Below are positions 1 through 12,016 of a DNA stretch of 64,000 nt, piece after piece (position 1 is the first letter of the stretch; each line of letters starts with the position of its first letter). Origin of the DNA: an uncultured Pelagibacteraceae bacterium (GTDB taxonomy: Bacteria > Pseudomonadota > Alphaproteobacteria > Pelagibacterales > Pelagibacteraceae); contig CACIRJ010000002.1 in NCBI GenBank assembly GCA_902588975.1, positions 62,001 through 126,000 on the forward strand, written 5' to 3'. The notes below the pieces were generated by a model. It saw nothing but the letters and a program-made list of their open reading frames with translations. It ran no database searches and was not told the DNA's origin. The translations under genes and the position numbers were made by a program.

Positions 1-736
1 CACACATAAGTAAAATGTTAGCATACTCCCCTAACCAAAACATTGCATACATCATTCCAGAGTATTCTGTCTGGTAACCAGCAACTAACTCTGCTTCAGC
101 TTCGGGCAAATCAAAAGGTGGTCTGTTAGTTTCTGCTAAGGCTGAAATAAAAAATATTATAAACATTGGGAATAGAGGTATTACAAACCATAAATCTTTT
201 TGAGCTAAAACGATGTCACTAAGATTTAATGAACCTACACAAAGTAATACATTTATAATTATTACACCTATCGAAACTTCATAAGAAACCATTTGAGCAG
301 CCGATCTAATTGCTCCTAGAAAAGGATACTTTGAATTAGATGCCCATCCACCCATAATTATTCCATAAACACCTAAAGATGAAACTGCAAAAAGATATAA
401 AATACCAACATTTATATCTGCTAGTACAAATGTTTCACTAAAAGGAATTACTGCCCAAGAAATTAAAGCCAAAGTCATTGTAACTATTGGGGCTAATATA
501 AATATAACTTTATTTGAGCTTGCTGGTATAATTATTTCTTTAAAAATGTATTTTAATGCGTCAGCTAATGTTTGAAATAATCCAAATGGACCAACAACGT
601 TAGGACCTCTTCTTTTTTGAACAAATGCCCATACTCTTCTATCTAACCAAACAATCATTGCAACAGATACTAAAACTGGGACCAATAGAAAAAGAATTCT
701 ATAAATTTGTTCAAAAAATATAAATAGTTCACTCAT
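1..736 (-). CDS. nuoH: NADH-quinone oxidoreductase subunit H (partial, 3' end missing)
   Basis: This is the membrane subunit of complex I next to the quinone-binding site, linking the peripheral arm to the proton-pumping arm. About 245 codons are visible from the ATG at 736; the rest lies beyond the window start. The translation shows the NuoH signatures [17 protein letters not shown] near residue 30 and [20 protein letters not shown] near residue 205, among several hydrophobic segments. Its start overlaps the nuoG stop in a TAATG junction, the tight coupling expected within the nuo operon. Identification is firm; only the C-terminus cannot be judged. Confidence 0.97.
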   Translation of the reverse strand, partial: MSELFIFFEQIYRILFLLVPVLVSVAMIVWLDRRVWAFVQKRRGPNVVGPFGLFQTLADALKYIFKEIIIPASSNKVIFILAPIVTMTLALISWAVIPFSETFVLADINVGILYLFAVSSLGVYGIIMGGWASNSKYPFLGAIRSAAQMVSYEVSIGVIIINVLLCVGSLNLSDIVLAQKDLWFVIPLFPMFIIFFISALAETNRPPFDLPEAEAELVAGYQTEYSGMMYAMFWLGEYANILLMC

Positions 737-2766
737 TAATTATCGGTTCCGGTTTTTGGTAAACTCATTCTAATATTTTTACATTCTGACATTGTTTTTG
801 ATGCTCTTGCTATTACATTGGAGTGATAATAATCAATCTCTTCAGAAATAATTTTTTCTGATTTAAAATTATATTCAGGCACTTTAAAATCAGTTTCATT
901 TTTATTATTAAGATTTAAATAATTTATTAATGAATCAATAAGTTGATTTTTATCTTTATATAAATTTTTTCTTTTAATGAATGAGGACAATTCATTTATT
1001 ATTTGCCAATCCTCTTTCGCTTCACCTGGTGGATATGATGCCTTGTAGGCTTTTTGTAATTTTCCTTCTAAGTTTGTAAAATAACCATCTTGTTCTGTGT
1101 AAGTAGCACCAGGCAAAATTACATCAGCAATACTTGCACCTTTATCACCGTGACTACCTATATATATTATAAATTCATTTTTTTTCTCAAAATTTAAATC
1201 ATCTTGACCAAATAAAATTAAAATTTCAAATTCGTTGTTTTCTAATTTATCCAATATTTCGTAGCTAGAATTTTTTGACAATACATTTAAGTCGTATGAG
1301 CCTACTGTGGATGAATTTTTTGATAATATGTTTAATGCATTCCAGTCATCGGAAATTTTATCATTTTCTAATAGATAATTTTTGAATTCTTCAAAAATAT
1401 AAGGTGCCGACTTAAGTTTAAGAACTGATTGACCAAAAATTATACTTGGATATTTCGATTTTTTAATTTTTTCTGAAATTTCATGCTTATTATCAACAAT
1501 ATCTTTTATAGTGTCTGTATTATTCGATATAACTTGGTAAGGGTAAGTTAAATCACCAACATCACCTAAAGATATAATTTCTATCTTATTTTTTAAATAA
1601 TTTTTTCTTATTCGTGAGTTTAATATTGTTGCTTCAAATCTTGGATTTGTACCTATTAGAATTATTAAATCACTTTTTTCTATTCCTTCAATTGAACTGT
1701 TAAATAGATAATTACTTCTTACCTTTGTATTAATATATAATTTTTCATATCTGGATTCCAAATTTTTAGACTTGATCGTTTTTTCAAAAAAATCTTTTGC
1801 TGCATATGTGGTTTCCATATTTGTCATATCACCTATAAATCCAGCAATCTTCTCGGACTTTGTTTTTGCAATTCTTTCAGATACAGCTTTAAAAGCTTCG
1901 TCCCAACTTGATGGCTTTAATTTATTATTAATCTTTACATAAGGAGTATCTAATCTTTGATTTTTTAAGCCGTCACATGCATATCTAGTCTTATCAGAAA
2001 TCCATTCTTCATTTATTTCCTCGTTAATTCTTGGAAGAACTCTTTTAACTTCCCATCCGTATGTATCTACTCTTATATTTGATCCAACAGCATCCATCAC
2101 ATCAATTGTCTCAGTTTTTTTTAGTTCCCATGGTCTAGCTTCGAAGACATAAGGTTTTGATGTAAGTGCTCCGACAGGACATAAATCAATAACATTAGCT
2201 GAGAGTTCAGACTCCATCGCTTTTTCTAAATAAGTGGTGATTTGCATATTCTCACCTCTCCCAATAGCTCCAAGTTCTGGTACTCCAGCAACTTCGGTTG
2301 CAAATCTTATACATCTTGTGCAATGAATGCATCTTGTCATTTGAGTTTTTATAAGAGGACCCATATATTTTTCAGGTACATATCTTTTATTTTCTTTAAA
2401 TCTTGATTTATCAATTCCATAAAACATAGATTGATCTTGTAAATCACATTCACCACCTTGGTCACACACTGGACAATCAAGTGGATGATTTGCCAGTAAA
2501 AATTCCATTACACCTTTTCTTGCTTTTTTCACTTTTTCAGTGTTAGTTTTAATTACCATCCCCTCTGCAGCAGGCATAGCACAAGAGGCTATTGGCTTAG
2601 GAGATTTTTCCATTTCAACTAAACACATTCTACAATTTCCAGCTATAGATAATTTTTCGTGATAACAGAACCTTGGTATCTCTGCTCCAGCTTGTTCACA
2701 AGCTTGTAATACTGTAGTTCCTTCTTCTACCTCAACATCAATATCATTTACTTTAAGTTTAAGCAT
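736..2766 (-). CDS. nuoG: NADH-quinone oxidoreductase subunit G
   Basis: This is the large iron-sulfur subunit of complex I, carrying electrons from NuoF/E toward NuoB. All N-terminal cluster ligands are visible: C34, C45, C48 and C62 for a [2Fe-2S] centre, H94, C98, C101 and C107 for the His-Cys3 [4Fe-4S] centre, and C145, C148, C151 and C195 for a second [4Fe-4S] centre. The C-terminal molybdopterin-oxidoreductase-like half is weakly conserved and lysine/asparagine-rich. At 676 residues it has the length of the short alphaproteobacterial form. It overlaps nuoF by 8 nt and nuoH by 1 nt, so it is probably translationally coupled. Confidence 0.96.
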   Translation of the reverse strand: MLKLKVNDIDVEVEEGTTVLQACEQAGAEIPRFCYHEKLSIAGNCRMCLVEMEKSPKPIASCAMPAAEGMVIKTNTEKVKKARKGVMEFLLANHPLDCPVCDQGGECDLQDQSMFYGIDKSRFKENKRYVPEKYMGPLIKTQMTRCIHCTRCIRFATEVAGVPELGAIGRGENMQITTYLEKAMESELSANVIDLCPVGALTSKPYVFEARPWELKKTETIDVMDAVGSNIRVDTYGWEVKRVLPRINEEINEEWISDKTRYACDGLKNQRLDTPYVKINNKLKPSSWDEAFKAVSERIAKTKSEKIAGFIGDMTNMETTYAAKDFFEKTIKSKNLESRYEKLYINTKVRSNYLFNSSIEGIEKSDLIILIGTNPRFEATILNSRIRKNYLKNKIEIISLGDVGDLTYPYQVISNNTDTIKDIVDNKHEISEKIKKSKYPSIIFGQSVLKLKSAPYIFEEFKNYLLENDKISDDWNALNILSKNSSTVGSYDLNVLSKNSSYEILDKLENNEFEILILFGQDDLNFEKKNEFIIYIGSHGDKGASIADVILPGATYTEQDGYFTNLEGKLQKAYKASYPPGEAKEDWQIINELSSFIKRKNLYKDKNQLIDSLINYLNLNNKNETDFKVPEYNFKSEKIISEEIDYYHSNVIARASKTMSECKNIRMSLPKTGTDN

Positions 2767-4090
2767 TTTCTTTTTCTAATAAATGTTGATCAACTAAATA
2801 TGGTATATCTTTTTGCTTTTTCACTATTGGATCAAACTTATTTCTTTCAATTATTTCATCTTTAAAATTTCTGATCAATCCTTGAACAGGCCATGAAGAT
2901 CCTTCTCCAAAAGCGCAAATCGTATGACCTTCAATTTGTTTTGTTACATCTAATAACATATCTACTTCATCTCTTGTGGCTTCTCCTTTAGCCATTCTCT
3001 CTAACATTCTCCACATCCAACCAGAACCTTCTCTGCATGGTGTACATTGACCACAGCTCTCGTGTTTATAAAATCTTGCTATTCTTGCCATACACTTAAT
3101 AATGTCTTGATCTTTATTTATAACAACAATACCAGCTGTTCCTAAGCCAGTTTTATTCTCAACACATGCATCAAAATCCATTTTAATTGTTTCACATGTC
3201 TCTTTTGGAAGTAATGGCATCGATGAACCACCAGGTATAACTGCTTTTAAATTATCCCATCCACCTATTACTCCACCTGCATGTTTTTCAATTAATTCTT
3301 TTAATGGAATTCCCATTTCTTCTTCTACGTTGCAGGGATTATTTACATTACCTGAAATACAATATATTTTGGATCCAGTATTTTTTGGTCTACCGAGTGA
3401 TGAAAACCATTTTCCACCTCTTCTTAGAATAGTTGGAACCACAGAAATTGTTTCAACATTGTTTATTATTGTCGGGCAACCATAAAGACCTATTAAAGCT
3501 GGAAATGGAGGTTTTAATCTTGGTTGTCCTTTTTTTCCTTCAATGCTCTCAAGTAAGGCAGTTTCCTCACCACAGATATAAGCTCCAGCACCATAATGAA
3601 TATAAATATCCAATTCCCAATCAGTCCCTGCAGAATTTTTTCCTAAGAGACCATCTTTGTAAGCTTCATCGATAGCCGTTTGAAGTTTTTGTCCTTCATT
3701 AAAATATTCCCCTCTTATATAAATATAGCACTTGTGTGCATTAACAGCGTAAGATGCAATTAAGCAACCTTCTATTAATTTATGAGGTTCAAATCTTAGA
3801 ATATCTCTATCTTTACATGTACCTGGTTCAGACTCATCAGCGTTAATTACTAAATAATGTGGTCTTGATCCAACTTCTTTTGGAGCAAAAGACCATTTCA
3901 ATCCTGTAGGAAATCCAGCACCGCCTCTTCCTCTAAGTTCTGATGCTTTAATTTCATTAATTATCCATTCTCTTCCTTTGCCACAAATTTCTTTTGTATC
4001 CTTCCAGTCTCCCCTCTGTTTTGCGGATGTTAAATCAGCACCAAAATCATTGTATAAATTTTGAAAAATTCTGTCTTTATCTTCAAGCAT
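2759..4090 (-). CDS. nuoF: NADH-quinone oxidoreductase subunit F
   Basis: This is the NADH-binding, FMN-containing subunit where electrons enter complex I. The glycine-rich NADH/FMN motif GRGGAGF is at residues 54-60. The [4Fe-4S] ligands are C346, C349 and C352 in the [12 protein letters not shown] motif, plus C392 in HTICAFG. The 443-residue length is normal for the family. The gene overlaps nuoE by 8 nt upstream and nuoG by 8 nt downstream, in the standard nuoE-F-G order. Nothing is missing or unusual. Confidence 0.97.
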   Translation of the reverse strand: MLEDKDRIFQNLYNDFGADLTSAKQRGDWKDTKEICGKGREWIINEIKASELRGRGGAGFPTGLKWSFAPKEVGSRPHYLVINADESEPGTCKDRDILRFEPHKLIEGCLIASYAVNAHKCYIYIRGEYFNEGQKLQTAIDEAYKDGLLGKNSAGTDWELDIYIHYGAGAYICGEETALLESIEGKKGQPRLKPPFPALIGLYGCPTIINNVETISVVPTILRRGGKWFSSLGRPKNTGSKIYCISGNVNNPCNVEEEMGIPLKELIEKHAGGVIGGWDNLKAVIPGGSSMPLLPKETCETIKMDFDACVENKTGLGTAGIVVINKDQDIIKCMARIARFYKHESCGQCTPCREGSGWMWRMLERMAKGEATRDEVDMLLDVTKQIEGHTICAFGEGSSWPVQGLIRNFKDEIIERNKFDPIVKKQKDIPYLVDQHLLEKENA

Positions 4091-4691
4091 TTTTATTACC
4101 TATTAATGTTTTTCTAGTATTTTCTGGCTCAGAACTTAATCTGCCTCTATAAGATCCTGGCTGAGGAACCTCATCATTACTTATTTTATCAATTATTTGC
4201 TCAAGTTTTTTTGGATCTAAATCCTCATAATAATTCTCATTTAATTGTAGCATTGGAGCATTCACACAAGCACCTAAACATTCTACTTCTAACCAAGAAG
4301 TTTTTCCATCTTCAGACAAACGATTTTCTTCCTCAGAAATTTTTCGTTTACAAACATCTACTAAATTATATGCGCCCCTTAACATACATGGTGTTGTAGT
4401 ACAGACTTGAAAGAAATATTTACCAACTGGAGTTAAATTATACATGCTATAAAAAGTAGCCACTTCATATACTTTTATGTATGGCATATCTAAATACTTT
4501 GCTATGTATTTCATTGCACTTAAAGGTATCCAATTATCATTTTGTTTTTGTGCTAAGTACAATAAAGCCATAACTGCACTTTGTTGTTTTCCAGAGGGAT
4601 AATTTTTAATTATACTGTCAGCGGTTTCTTTGTTTTTTTTACTAAACTCAAATTTTTCAGGTTGTGCCTTTGATATTTTTTTAACAGCCAT
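4083..4691 (-). CDS. nuoE: NADH-quinone oxidoreductase subunit E
   Basis: This thioredoxin-fold [2Fe-2S] subunit of complex I partners with NuoF. The four ligands C97, C102, C138 and C142 lie in [11 protein letters not shown] and CLGACVNAP, with the usual spacing. The N-terminal helical region carries [11 protein letters not shown]. The protein has 202 residues, with a short basic C-terminal extension past the core domain. The start abuts the nuoD stop (1-nt overlap) and the end overlaps nuoF by 8 nt. Confidence 0.97.
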   Translation of the reverse strand: MAVKKISKAQPEKFEFSKKNKETADSIIKNYPSGKQQSAVMALLYLAQKQNDNWIPLSAMKYIAKYLDMPYIKVYEVATFYSMYNLTPVGKYFFQVCTTTPCMLRGAYNLVDVCKRKISEEENRLSEDGKTSWLEVECLGACVNAPMLQLNENYYEDLDPKKLEQIIDKISNDEVPQPGSYRGRLSSEPENTRKTLIGNKNA

Positions 4692-5866
4692 TATCTATCT
4701 ACCTCTCCGAAAACAATATCCATTGAACCTAAAACTGCAGGAACATCTGCTAACATATGACCTTTGATTAAGTAATCCATTGCTTGTAAATGAGAAAATC
4801 CTGGAGCTCTAATTTTACATTTGTAAGGTTTGCTTGAACCATCAGAAATTAAATAAACACCGAATTCTCCTTTAGGAGCTTCTACAGCTGTATATATTTC
4901 ATCTTTATCAACTCTATAACCTTCTGTATATAACTTGAAATGATGAATCAATGCTTCCATAGATTGTTTTATGTCTTTTTTTGGTGGTGGGCTGATTTTT
5001 CCATCATCAGTTTTAATTGGTCCTACAGGTAAATTTGCTAAGCATTGATTTATTATATTTACACTTTCTTTCATTTCTTCAATTCTGCATAAGTATCTGT
5101 CGTAACAATCACCATTTTTTCCTATTGGAATTTTAAATTCGAATTGTTCATAACAATCGTAAGGCTGGGATTTTCTTAAATCCCAGGGAACACCAGATCC
5201 TCTCAACATAACACCAGAAAAAGAATAATCGAGAGCATCTTGTTTTGATACTACCCCTATATCAACGTTCCTTTGCTTAAATATTCGGTTATCAGTTAAA
5301 AGTAATTCTAAATCATTTATTATTTTTGGAAATCTTTCACAAAATTTTCCTATCTCTTTATCTAATCCTTTTGGTAGATCTTGATGCACTCCTCCGGCTC
5401 TAAAATAATTAGCATGTAATCTAGAACCAGAAACTTTTTCATAAAAACCCATTAATATCTCTCTCTCCTCAAATCCCCATAAAGTTGGAGTTAATGCACC
5501 TACATCCATTGCTTGTGTTGTGACATTTAAAATATGACTAAGTATTCTTCCAATCTCACAAAACATTACTCTTATGTATTGAGCTCTTATCGGAACTTCT
5601 ATTTTTAAAATTTTTTCAATTGCTAAAGCAAAAGCATGTTCTTGGTTCATTGGTGCAACATAATCTAGTCGATCAAAATACGGAACAGCTTGAGTATATG
5701 TTTTATTTTCAATTAATTTTTCTGTCCCCCTATGCAATAAACCAATGTGTGGATCTGCTTTTTCAACAATTTCGCCATCTAATTGCAATATTAATCGCAA
5801 AACTCCATGAGCTGCCGGATGTTGTGGTCCAAAATTTAGATTCAAAGTTTTATTTTCTTTTGCCAT
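4691..5866 (-). CDS. nuoD: NADH-quinone oxidoreductase subunit D
   Basis: This is the 49-kDa-type subunit forming the quinone pocket of complex I together with NuoB. The N-terminus carries the family block [15 protein letters not shown] and [13 protein letters not shown]; the C-terminus carries the block [13 protein letters not shown] and ends with DIVFGEVDR. NuoC and NuoD are separate genes here, as in most alphaproteobacteria and unlike the fused E. coli form. It shares single-base overlaps with nuoC and nuoE. The 391-residue length is typical. Confidence 0.98.
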   Translation of the reverse strand: MAKENKTLNLNFGPQHPAAHGVLRLILQLDGEIVEKADPHIGLLHRGTEKLIENKTYTQAVPYFDRLDYVAPMNQEHAFALAIEKILKIEVPIRAQYIRVMFCEIGRILSHILNVTTQAMDVGALTPTLWGFEEREILMGFYEKVSGSRLHANYFRAGGVHQDLPKGLDKEIGKFCERFPKIINDLELLLTDNRIFKQRNVDIGVVSKQDALDYSFSGVMLRGSGVPWDLRKSQPYDCYEQFEFKIPIGKNGDCYDRYLCRIEEMKESVNIINQCLANLPVGPIKTDDGKISPPPKKDIKQSMEALIHHFKLYTEGYRVDKDEIYTAVEAPKGEFGVYLISDGSSKPYKCKIRAPGFSHLQAMDYLIKGHMLADVPAVLGSMDIVFGEVDR

Positions 5867-6456
5867 TATTCTTTAGTTTGTTCTTTTATATACTTGGTTC
5901 CTTCCCAAGGACTTTCATAATCAAAGTTTCTATAATTTTGCTCTAATTTTACTGGTTCATAAATAACTTTTTTAGTTTCATGACTGTATCTAACTTCATT
6001 ATGACCTGTTAAAGGAAAATCTTTCCTTAATGGATGTCCTTCAAAACCATAATCTGTAAGTATTCTTCTCAGGTCAGGGTGATCTTTAAAATCAATTCCA
6101 TACATATCAAATACCTCCCTTTCCATCCAATTTGCTGCAGGATATATAGATGTTATTGAACCAACAATTTCTTTTTCTTTTACATCTATCTCTATGATAA
6201 TTCTTTGATTAAATTCATGACTTAATAATAGATAAACTAATTTAAATCTAATTTCATTTTCAGGAAAATCTACGGCTGTGATATCTATCAGTTGTCTAAA
6301 TTTAGTTTTTGAATTTGTTTTTAAAAACAAAATAACTTCTGTTAAGTCCGCTTCATCAATTTTTAAGTAAATTTGATTATGTTTGATTAAAGAACTTTTT
6401 ATTTTAGTATTTAGTTCTGAATTCAAAATTTTTTCTAAATCCTGGATGTTTTGCAT
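5866..6456 (-). CDS. nuoC: NADH-quinone oxidoreductase subunit C
   Basis: This is the 30-kDa-type peripheral-arm subunit of complex I. The diagnostic signature [19 protein letters not shown] lies around residues 113-131, followed by the [10 protein letters not shown] block. At 196 residues it is a stand-alone NuoC, not a CD fusion. It overlaps nuoD by 1 nt and follows nuoB after 3 nt. Confidence 0.97.
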   Translation of the reverse strand: MQNIQDLEKILNSELNTKIKSSLIKHNQIYLKIDEADLTEVILFLKTNSKTKFRQLIDITAVDFPENEIRFKLVYLLLSHEFNQRIIIEIDVKEKEIVGSITSIYPAANWMEREVFDMYGIDFKDHPDLRRILTDYGFEGHPLRKDFPLTGHNEVRYSHETKKVIYEPVKLEQNYRNFDYESPWEGTKYIKEQTKE

Positions 6457-6459
6457 TTT

Positions 6460-6981
6460 TTATCTTTCCAGAGAACCTTTGTTCCTGATTTTCTTTTGTA
6501 GTTGCATTATTCCATATAAAAGTGCTTCAGCAGACGGAGGGCACCCAGGAACATATACATCAACTGGTACAATACGATCACATCCTCTTACTACAGAATA
6601 AGAGTAGTGATAATAGCCTCCACCATTTGCACAACTTCCCATGGAAATTACATATCTTGGTTCTGGCATCTGGTCATAAACTTTTCTTAGTGCTGGAGCC
6701 ATTTTATTTGTAAGTGTTCCAGCAACAATCATAACATCTGATTGTCTAGGTGAGGCTCTAGGGGCAGCACCAAATCTTTCTAAATCATATCTCGGCATTG
6801 AAGTTTGCATCATTTCAACTGCACAACATGCAAGACCAAAAGTCATCCAATGTAATGATCCAGTTCTAGCCCAGTTCACTAGATTATCTAGTGATGTTGT
6901 TATAAAACCATTATCACTGAAATCTTGTGCTAATTGTTTAAATTCCTCTGGAATATTTTTTTTTCTTTCTCCTAAATTCAT
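6460..6981 (-). CDS. nuoB: NADH-quinone oxidoreductase subunit B
   Basis: This subunit carries the terminal [4Fe-4S] cluster N2 that passes electrons to quinone. The tandem-cysteine motif GLACCAVEM supplies C52 and C53; C117 (MGSCANGGG) and C147 (VPGCPPS) complete the ligand set. The protein has 173 residues, normal for the family. It sits 1 nt after nuoA and 3 nt before nuoC in the operon. Confidence 0.98.
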   Translation of the reverse strand: MNLGERKKNIPEEFKQLAQDFSDNGFITTSLDNLVNWARTGSLHWMTFGLACCAVEMMQTSMPRYDLERFGAAPRASPRQSDVMIVAGTLTNKMAPALRKVYDQMPEPRYVISMGSCANGGGYYHYSYSVVRGCDRIVPVDVYVPGCPPSAEALLYGIMQLQKKIRNKGSLER

Positions 6982-6982
6982 T

Positions 6983-7351
6983 TTATTCCCAGTCTAACGC
7001 TCCTTTTTTCCATTCATATATAAAACCTATAGTAAGAATAAATAAGAAGATCATCATTGATGTAAATCCGAATATTCCAATTTTGCCTAGAGATATTGCC
7101 CAGGGAAATAGAAAAGCGATTTCTAAATCAAAAATTATAAATAATATTGCAACAAGATAAAATCTAACATCAAATTCCATTCTAGAGTCATTAAATGGTT
7201 CGAAACCACACTCATATGCTGATAGTTTCTCTGGATCAGGATTTTTTGGAGATGCTAAATAATTGACTGCCACAAATGCTACGCTTAATACAAGTGCAAC
7301 TAATAAAAATACAATTATTGGCAAATAATCTTTTAAAAATTCCGCAAGCAT
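6983..7351 (-). CDS. nuoA: NADH-quinone oxidoreductase subunit A
   Basis: This small membrane subunit of complex I has three transmembrane segments and is the first gene of the nuo operon. The motif [10 protein letters not shown] is diagnostic, followed by the second and third hydrophobic stretches. I start it at the ATG at 7351, giving 122 residues beginning [11 protein letters not shown]. An in-frame GTG six codons upstream (7369) is possible but adds residues not expected for this family. The promoter of the operon should lie between this start and the tRNA-Asp gene. Confidence 0.94.
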   Translation of the reverse strand: MLAEFLKDYLPIIVFLLVALVLSVAFVAVNYLASPKNPDPEKLSAYECGFEPFNDSRMEFDVRFYLVAILFIIFDLEIAFLFPWAISLGKIGIFGFTSMMIFLFILTIGFIYEWKKGALDWE

Positions 7352-7434
7352 GATGAGTCTATATAGCACCTTTTAGATCAACTAAAAGAGTAGATAGGTC
7401 ACATTTTAAGGCTTTATTTTATTCATTTATTTAA

Positions 7435-7511
7435 TGGCGGGAGTGAAGGGACTCGAACCCTCGACCTATCGCGTGACAGGCGATCGCTCTAACCAACTGA
7501 GCTACACCCCC
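7435..7511 (-). tRNA. tRNA-Asp (GTC)
   Basis: The minus strand folds as a standard cloverleaf. The acceptor stem is GGGGGTG paired with CACTCCC, followed by discriminator G and an encoded CCA. The anticodon stem is ATCGC/GCGAT around the loop CTGTCAC, giving anticodon GTC. The D arm TAGCTCAGTTGG and T-loop GGTTCGAGTC are canonical. Length is 77 nt including CCA. Confidence 0.97.
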
Positions 7512-7517
7512 GTATTT

Positions 7518-7593
7518 TGGTGGGCAGTAAAGGACTCGAACCTTTGACCCCCTCGGTGTAAACGAGATGCTCTACCAACTGAGCTAACCGCCC
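7518..7593 (-). tRNA. tRNA-Val (TAC)
   Basis: The minus strand gives a full cloverleaf. Acceptor GGGCGGT pairs with ACTGCCC, followed by discriminator A and encoded CCA. The anticodon loop is TTTACAC, giving TAC (Val). It lies 6 bp upstream of tRNA-Asp on the same strand, so the two are probably co-transcribed. Length is 76 nt. Confidence 0.97.
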
Positions 7594-7640
7594 AAAACAT
7601 GGTACTATTACATCAAGCTTATTATAATGTAAATTGTTTA

Positions 7641-9959
7641 TTACTGAATACTAGCCTGAGATTTGTCGTCTTTTTTAGTTTCAGTTAATTTATCTACTTC
7701 AGTCCATTCTGTAGGCTTTAATTCTTTAGTTAAAGCTATTTTAATTACTTCATCAGCAGACTCTACAGGTACTATCTCAATATCATCTTTCACTTTTTTT
7801 GGTACATCAACTAAATCTTTTTCATTTTCTTTAGGTATCAAAACTTTTTTCACTCCAGCTCTATGAGCTGCTAATAGTTTTTCTTTAAGTCCGCCAATAG
7901 GTAAAACTTGACCTGTGATTGTAACCTCACCCGTCATAGCTATTTCTCTTTTAACTGGAACTTTTGTAATTGAGGATACTATTGATGTAACCATAGCTAT
8001 ACCTGCAGAAGGTCCATCTTTTGGTGTTGCGCCTTCTGGAACATGTATATGAAAATCTTTTTTCTCAAATAGTGGAGGTGTTACACCAAATTCTAAACAT
8101 TTTGATCTTACATAAGATTTTGCAGCTTTTACAGACTCTTGCATTACATCGCCTAACTTACCAGTTATCTGCATTCTACCTTTACCTGGCATATTAACTG
8201 TTTCCACTTTTAATATCTCTCCCCCAAACTCTGTCCAAGCTAAACCTATAACTATTCCAACTTTATCTTTTGCCTCTAGTTCACCGAATTTGAATTTCTT
8301 AATTCCAAGAAAGTCGGGTATATTTTTTTCATTAACCTCAACACTCTTTTCTTCGTTATTTACAACTTTTTTAACAACTTTTCTTGTTACTTTTGATATT
8401 TCTCTCTCTAAATTTCTAACTCCACTTTCTCTTGTATAACTTCTTATAATTTCTTTTATTGTATCGTCAGCCAACTTCATTTCACCTTCTTTTACACCGT
8501 TATCTTTTATTTGCTTAGGAAGTAGATATTTGTTTGCAATATTAATCTTCTCATCTTCTGTATATCCTGGAATTCTTATGACTTCCATTCTATCTAAAAG
8601 TGGGGGAAGAATATTTAGTGTGTTTGCTGTTGTTACAAACATTACATCTGATAAATCATAATCAACTTCTAGGTAATGATCGTTAAATGTTGTGTTTTGT
8701 TCTGGATCCAAAGCCTCTAATAAAGCGGATGATGGATCACCTCTATAATCATTTCCAACTTTATCAATTTCATCAAGCAAAAATAAAGGATTTTTAGTGC
8801 CTGCTTTTTTCATCATCTGGATAATTTTTCCAGGAAGTGAACCAATATAAGTTCTTCTGTGACCTCTTACTTCTGCTTCATCTCTCACTCCACCTAAAGA
8901 CATTCTTACAAATTGTCTATTAGTTGCTTTAGCTATTGATTTACCCAATGAAGTTTTTCCTACACCTGGTGGACCCACTAAACAAAGTATAGGTCCTTTA
9001 ATTTTATCCATTCTTTTTTGCACAGCTAAAAATTCTATAATTCTCTCTTTAACTTTTTCTAATCCAAAGTGATCTATCATCCAATCTAAGTAGTTTCTTA
9101 CAACAGTTGCTTCAGCAGACATTGGACTCATATTTTTTAATTTCTTTAACTCTGACATACATTTCTTCTCAACTTCTTTTGGCATCTTTGCCTTCAAAAT
9201 TGATTTTTTTAAACTTGTGGTCTCATCTTTACCATCTTCTATTTCACCTAATTCTTTTTGAATAGCTTTTAACTGTTCATTTAAATAATACTCTCTTTGA
9301 GTTTTCTCCATTTGAGTCTTAACTCTTCCTCTAATTCTCTTCTCAACACCTATGATACTTGCCTCATTTTCCATGATTTTAATCACACTATTTAATCTTT
9401 TCTTAACATCTAAAATCTCAAAAATTTGCTGTTTCTCTGAAATGCTAGCATTGATATGAGAAATTATATTATCAGCAATTTTAGATGGATCATTTAATTG
9501 CTTAATATTGTTGATTGTCTCTGAAGATATTTTCTTATTTACACTGGTTAACTTTTCTAATCTTTTTATAGCTGTTAAACTTAAAGGAAGTAGATCATCT
9601 TCTTTTGATATAATATCCTTTTGATACTCAAATGAACATTTGATAAATTTTTCATCGTCTTTAAAGTCAACTATTTTTACTCTTTTAGTGCCCTCAACTA
9701 ATACCTTAACCGTTCCATCTGGAAGCTTAAGTAGCTGTAATATATTACTTTCACATCCATAAGTAAAAACGTCATTTTTCTTCGGGTCATCAACTTCAGA
9801 ATTCTTTTGTGTAACAAGAACGATTTTTTTATCACCCTTCATTACTTCATTTAAAGCGGTGATAGACTTGTCTCTTCCAACAAACAAAGGGATTACCATA
9901 CTCGGGAATACAACTATGTCTCTTAATGGCAATAATGGTAATGTTACTTTTATCTCCAT
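7641..9959 (-). CDS. lon: Lon ATP-dependent protease
   Basis: This is a cytoplasmic AAA+ serine protease that degrades misfolded and regulatory proteins. The N-terminal LON substrate domain (residues 1-200, starting LPLLPLRDIVVFPSMVIPLFVGR) is followed by a coiled region. The AAA+ module has Walker A GPPGVGKT at 329-336 and Walker B LLDEID at 394-399. The protease domain has the catalytic dyad Ser651 (PKDGPSAG) and Lys694 (GGLKEKLLAAHR), at the 43-residue spacing known for E. coli Lon. Its 772 residues are close to the family norm. It sits downstream of clpX in the usual tig-clpP-clpX-lon order, 62 bp away. Confidence 0.98.
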   Translation of the reverse strand: MEIKVTLPLLPLRDIVVFPSMVIPLFVGRDKSITALNEVMKGDKKIVLVTQKNSEVDDPKKNDVFTYGCESNILQLLKLPDGTVKVLVEGTKRVKIVDFKDDEKFIKCSFEYQKDIISKEDDLLPLSLTAIKRLEKLTSVNKKISSETINNIKQLNDPSKIADNIISHINASISEKQQIFEILDVKKRLNSVIKIMENEASIIGVEKRIRGRVKTQMEKTQREYYLNEQLKAIQKELGEIEDGKDETTSLKKSILKAKMPKEVEKKCMSELKKLKNMSPMSAEATVVRNYLDWMIDHFGLEKVKERIIEFLAVQKRMDKIKGPILCLVGPPGVGKTSLGKSIAKATNRQFVRMSLGGVRDEAEVRGHRRTYIGSLPGKIIQMMKKAGTKNPLFLLDEIDKVGNDYRGDPSSALLEALDPEQNTTFNDHYLEVDYDLSDVMFVTTANTLNILPPLLDRMEVIRIPGYTEDEKINIANKYLLPKQIKDNGVKEGEMKLADDTIKEIIRSYTRESGVRNLEREISKVTRKVVKKVVNNEEKSVEVNEKNIPDFLGIKKFKFGELEAKDKVGIVIGLAWTEFGGEILKVETVNMPGKGRMQITGKLGDVMQESVKAAKSYVRSKCLEFGVTPPLFEKKDFHIHVPEGATPKDGPSAGIAMVTSIVSSITKVPVKREIAMTGEVTITGQVLPIGGLKEKLLAAHRAGVKKVLIPKENEKDLVDVPKKVKDDIEIVPVESADEVIKIALTKELKPTEWTEVDKLTETKKDDKSQASIQ

Positions 9960-10021
9960 CAGAGAAATATGGATATTATATTTTATAATGCAATAGGAAA
10001 ATATGGTTTATTAACGTGAAA

Positions 10022-11284
10022 TTATGCTGCTGAAGTCTTATCAGTTTTAGTTTTGTTCTTCGAATGAACTATAACAGGTGCTGATACACCTTTCGCCGCA
10101 CCAGAATCAATTATAACTTCATCAATGTTATCTTGACTTGGTAGATCAAACATAGTTTTCAACAATATATTTTCAAGAATCGATCTAAGTCCTCTTGCTC
10201 CAGTTTTTTTGGAAATAGCTTTATTAGCAATATCTTTTACTGATTGATCTTTAAAGGTAAGTTTTACTCCCTCTAACTTAAATAATTCTTGGTATTGTTT
10301 AATTAAAGAATTTTTTGGCTCTAATAAAATTTTAACTAAAGATTTTTCATCAAGATCATCTAAAGTAGCTGTTATTGGAAGTCTTCCCACAAACTCTGGT
10401 ATCAATCCATATTTTAGTAAGTCTTCTGGCTCAAGATTTTTCATCCATTCACCCACTTTTTTATCTTCAAGGCTTTTAACCTCAGCACCAAATCCAATTG
10501 ATGAACCTTTGTCTCTTTGTGAAATTATTTTATCTAGTCCAGCAAACGCACCACCACATATAAATAGAATGTTAGTGGTATCTACTTGTAAAAATTCTTG
10601 CTGTGGATGCTTTCTTCCACCTTGAGGAGGTACGCTAGCGACTGTTCCTTCCATTATTTTTAATAAAGCCTGTTGAACTCCTTCACCCGAAACATCTCTT
10701 GTAATTGAAGGGTTTTCCGATTTTCTACTTATTTTATCTACTTCATCAATATAAACAATTCCTCGCTGAGCTTTTTCAACATTATAATCTGCTGCTTGTA
10801 ATAATTTTAATATTATATTTTCAACATCCTCACCAACATAACCTGCTTCTGTTAATGTGGTTGCATCTGCCATAGTAAACGGCACGTCTAAAATTCTTGC
10901 TAATGTTTGAGCAAGTAAAGTTTTTCCACATCCAGTTGGTCCTAATAATAAAATATTTGATTTTGAAAGTTCTACATTTTTACTTGTTTTATTCTCGTAA
11001 TTTAATCTCTTATAATGATTATGAACAGCGACTGATAAAACTTTTTTTGCATGATCTTGTCCGATTACATAATCATCTAGAACTGCACAGATCTCTTTTG
11101 GTGATGGTAATCCATCCTGATGTTTTACAAAAGTATCTTTGCTTTCTTCTTTGATGATGTCCATACATAATTCAACACACTCATCACATATAAAAACTGT
11201 TGGTCCTGCAATTAATTTTCTGACTTCATGTTGACTCTTTCCACAGAAAGAACAGTAAAGAATATTTTTATTATTGTTGCTCAT
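10022..11284 (-). CDS. clpX: ATP-dependent Clp protease ATP-binding subunit ClpX
   Basis: This is the AAA+ unfoldase that feeds substrates into ClpP. The N-terminal zinc-binding domain has C11, C14, C33 and C36. Walker A is GPTGCGKT around residue 115 and Walker B is IVYIDEVDK. The IGF-type loop that docks on ClpP is visible as SSIGFGAEV. The 420-residue length is standard. It follows clpP after 89 bp, so it may have its own promoter or be read through from clpP. Confidence 0.98.
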   Translation of the reverse strand: MSNNNKNILYCSFCGKSQHEVRKLIAGPTVFICDECVELCMDIIKEESKDTFVKHQDGLPSPKEICAVLDDYVIGQDHAKKVLSVAVHNHYKRLNYENKTSKNVELSKSNILLLGPTGCGKTLLAQTLARILDVPFTMADATTLTEAGYVGEDVENIILKLLQAADYNVEKAQRGIVYIDEVDKISRKSENPSITRDVSGEGVQQALLKIMEGTVASVPPQGGRKHPQQEFLQVDTTNILFICGGAFAGLDKIISQRDKGSSIGFGAEVKSLEDKKVGEWMKNLEPEDLLKYGLIPEFVGRLPITATLDDLDEKSLVKILLEPKNSLIKQYQELFKLEGVKLTFKDQSVKDIANKAISKKTGARGLRSILENILLKTMFDLPSQDNIDEVIIDSGAAKGVSAPVIVHSKNKTKTDKTSAA

Positions 11285-11373
11285 AGTTTTTTATAACGAA
11301 TCAATTTGAATACTTTATTACAAAGATTACTTCTTAATCAAGTGTAGGTTGTGAATAAACTATATATTGTTGT

Positions 11374-11985
11374 TTAGTCTCTTTTTTCTACTACTTTATC
11401 TATCAAACCAAAATCTTTTGCGTTATCTGGAGTCATAAAATTGTCTCTCTCCAAAGCTTCTTTAATTTGATCAACAGACTTACCTGTATGTTTAGAATAA
11501 ATTTCATTTAATCTTTTTTTTAAAGACATAACCTCATTAGCATGAATTTCTATATCAGTTGCTTGACCTTGAAAACCTGCAGATGGTTGATGAACCATTA
11601 TTCTTGAATTTGGCAATGATAATCTTTTTCCTTTAGATCCTGCAGCTAACAAAAATGAACCCATGCTTGCAGCTTGACCAATGCACAATGTACTAACTTC
11701 AGGTTTAATATATTGCATCGTATCATAGATTCCTAAACCAGCTGTTACTAATCCACCTGGACTATTTATGTATAAAGAAATTTCTTTTTTTGGATCTTCA
11801 GACTCTAAAAATAATAATTGAGCAGTAACCAAAGATGCAACTGCATCATTAATTGGTCCAACTACAAAAACAATTCTCTCTTTTAATAATCTTGAATAAA
11901 TATCATAAGCTCTTTCACCGCGGCTTGATTGCTCAACTACCATTGGAATTAAAGTACTTAGATGTTCTGGAATTTTTGTTGTCAT
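11374..11985 (-). CDS. clpP: ATP-dependent Clp protease proteolytic subunit ClpP
   Basis: This is the barrel-forming serine peptidase partner of ClpX. The catalytic triad is visible as Ser107 in GQAASMGS, His132 in MVHQPSAG and Asp181 in ERDNFM. Length (203 residues) and motifs match canonical ClpP, with no sign of an inactive paralogue. It lies 31 bp downstream of the trigger factor gene, as in most proteobacteria. Confidence 0.98.
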   Translation of the reverse strand: MTTKIPEHLSTLIPMVVEQSSRGERAYDIYSRLLKERIVFVVGPINDAVASLVTAQLLFLESEDPKKEISLYINSPGGLVTAGLGIYDTMQYIKPEVSTLCIGQAASMGSFLLAAGSKGKRLSLPNSRIMVHQPSAGFQGQATDIEIHANEVMSLKKRLNEIYSKHTGKSVDQIKEALERDNFMTPDNAKDFGLIDKVVEKRD

Positions 11986-12016
11986 AAGTGATTCGAATTA
12001 CTTATACAACTTGTGA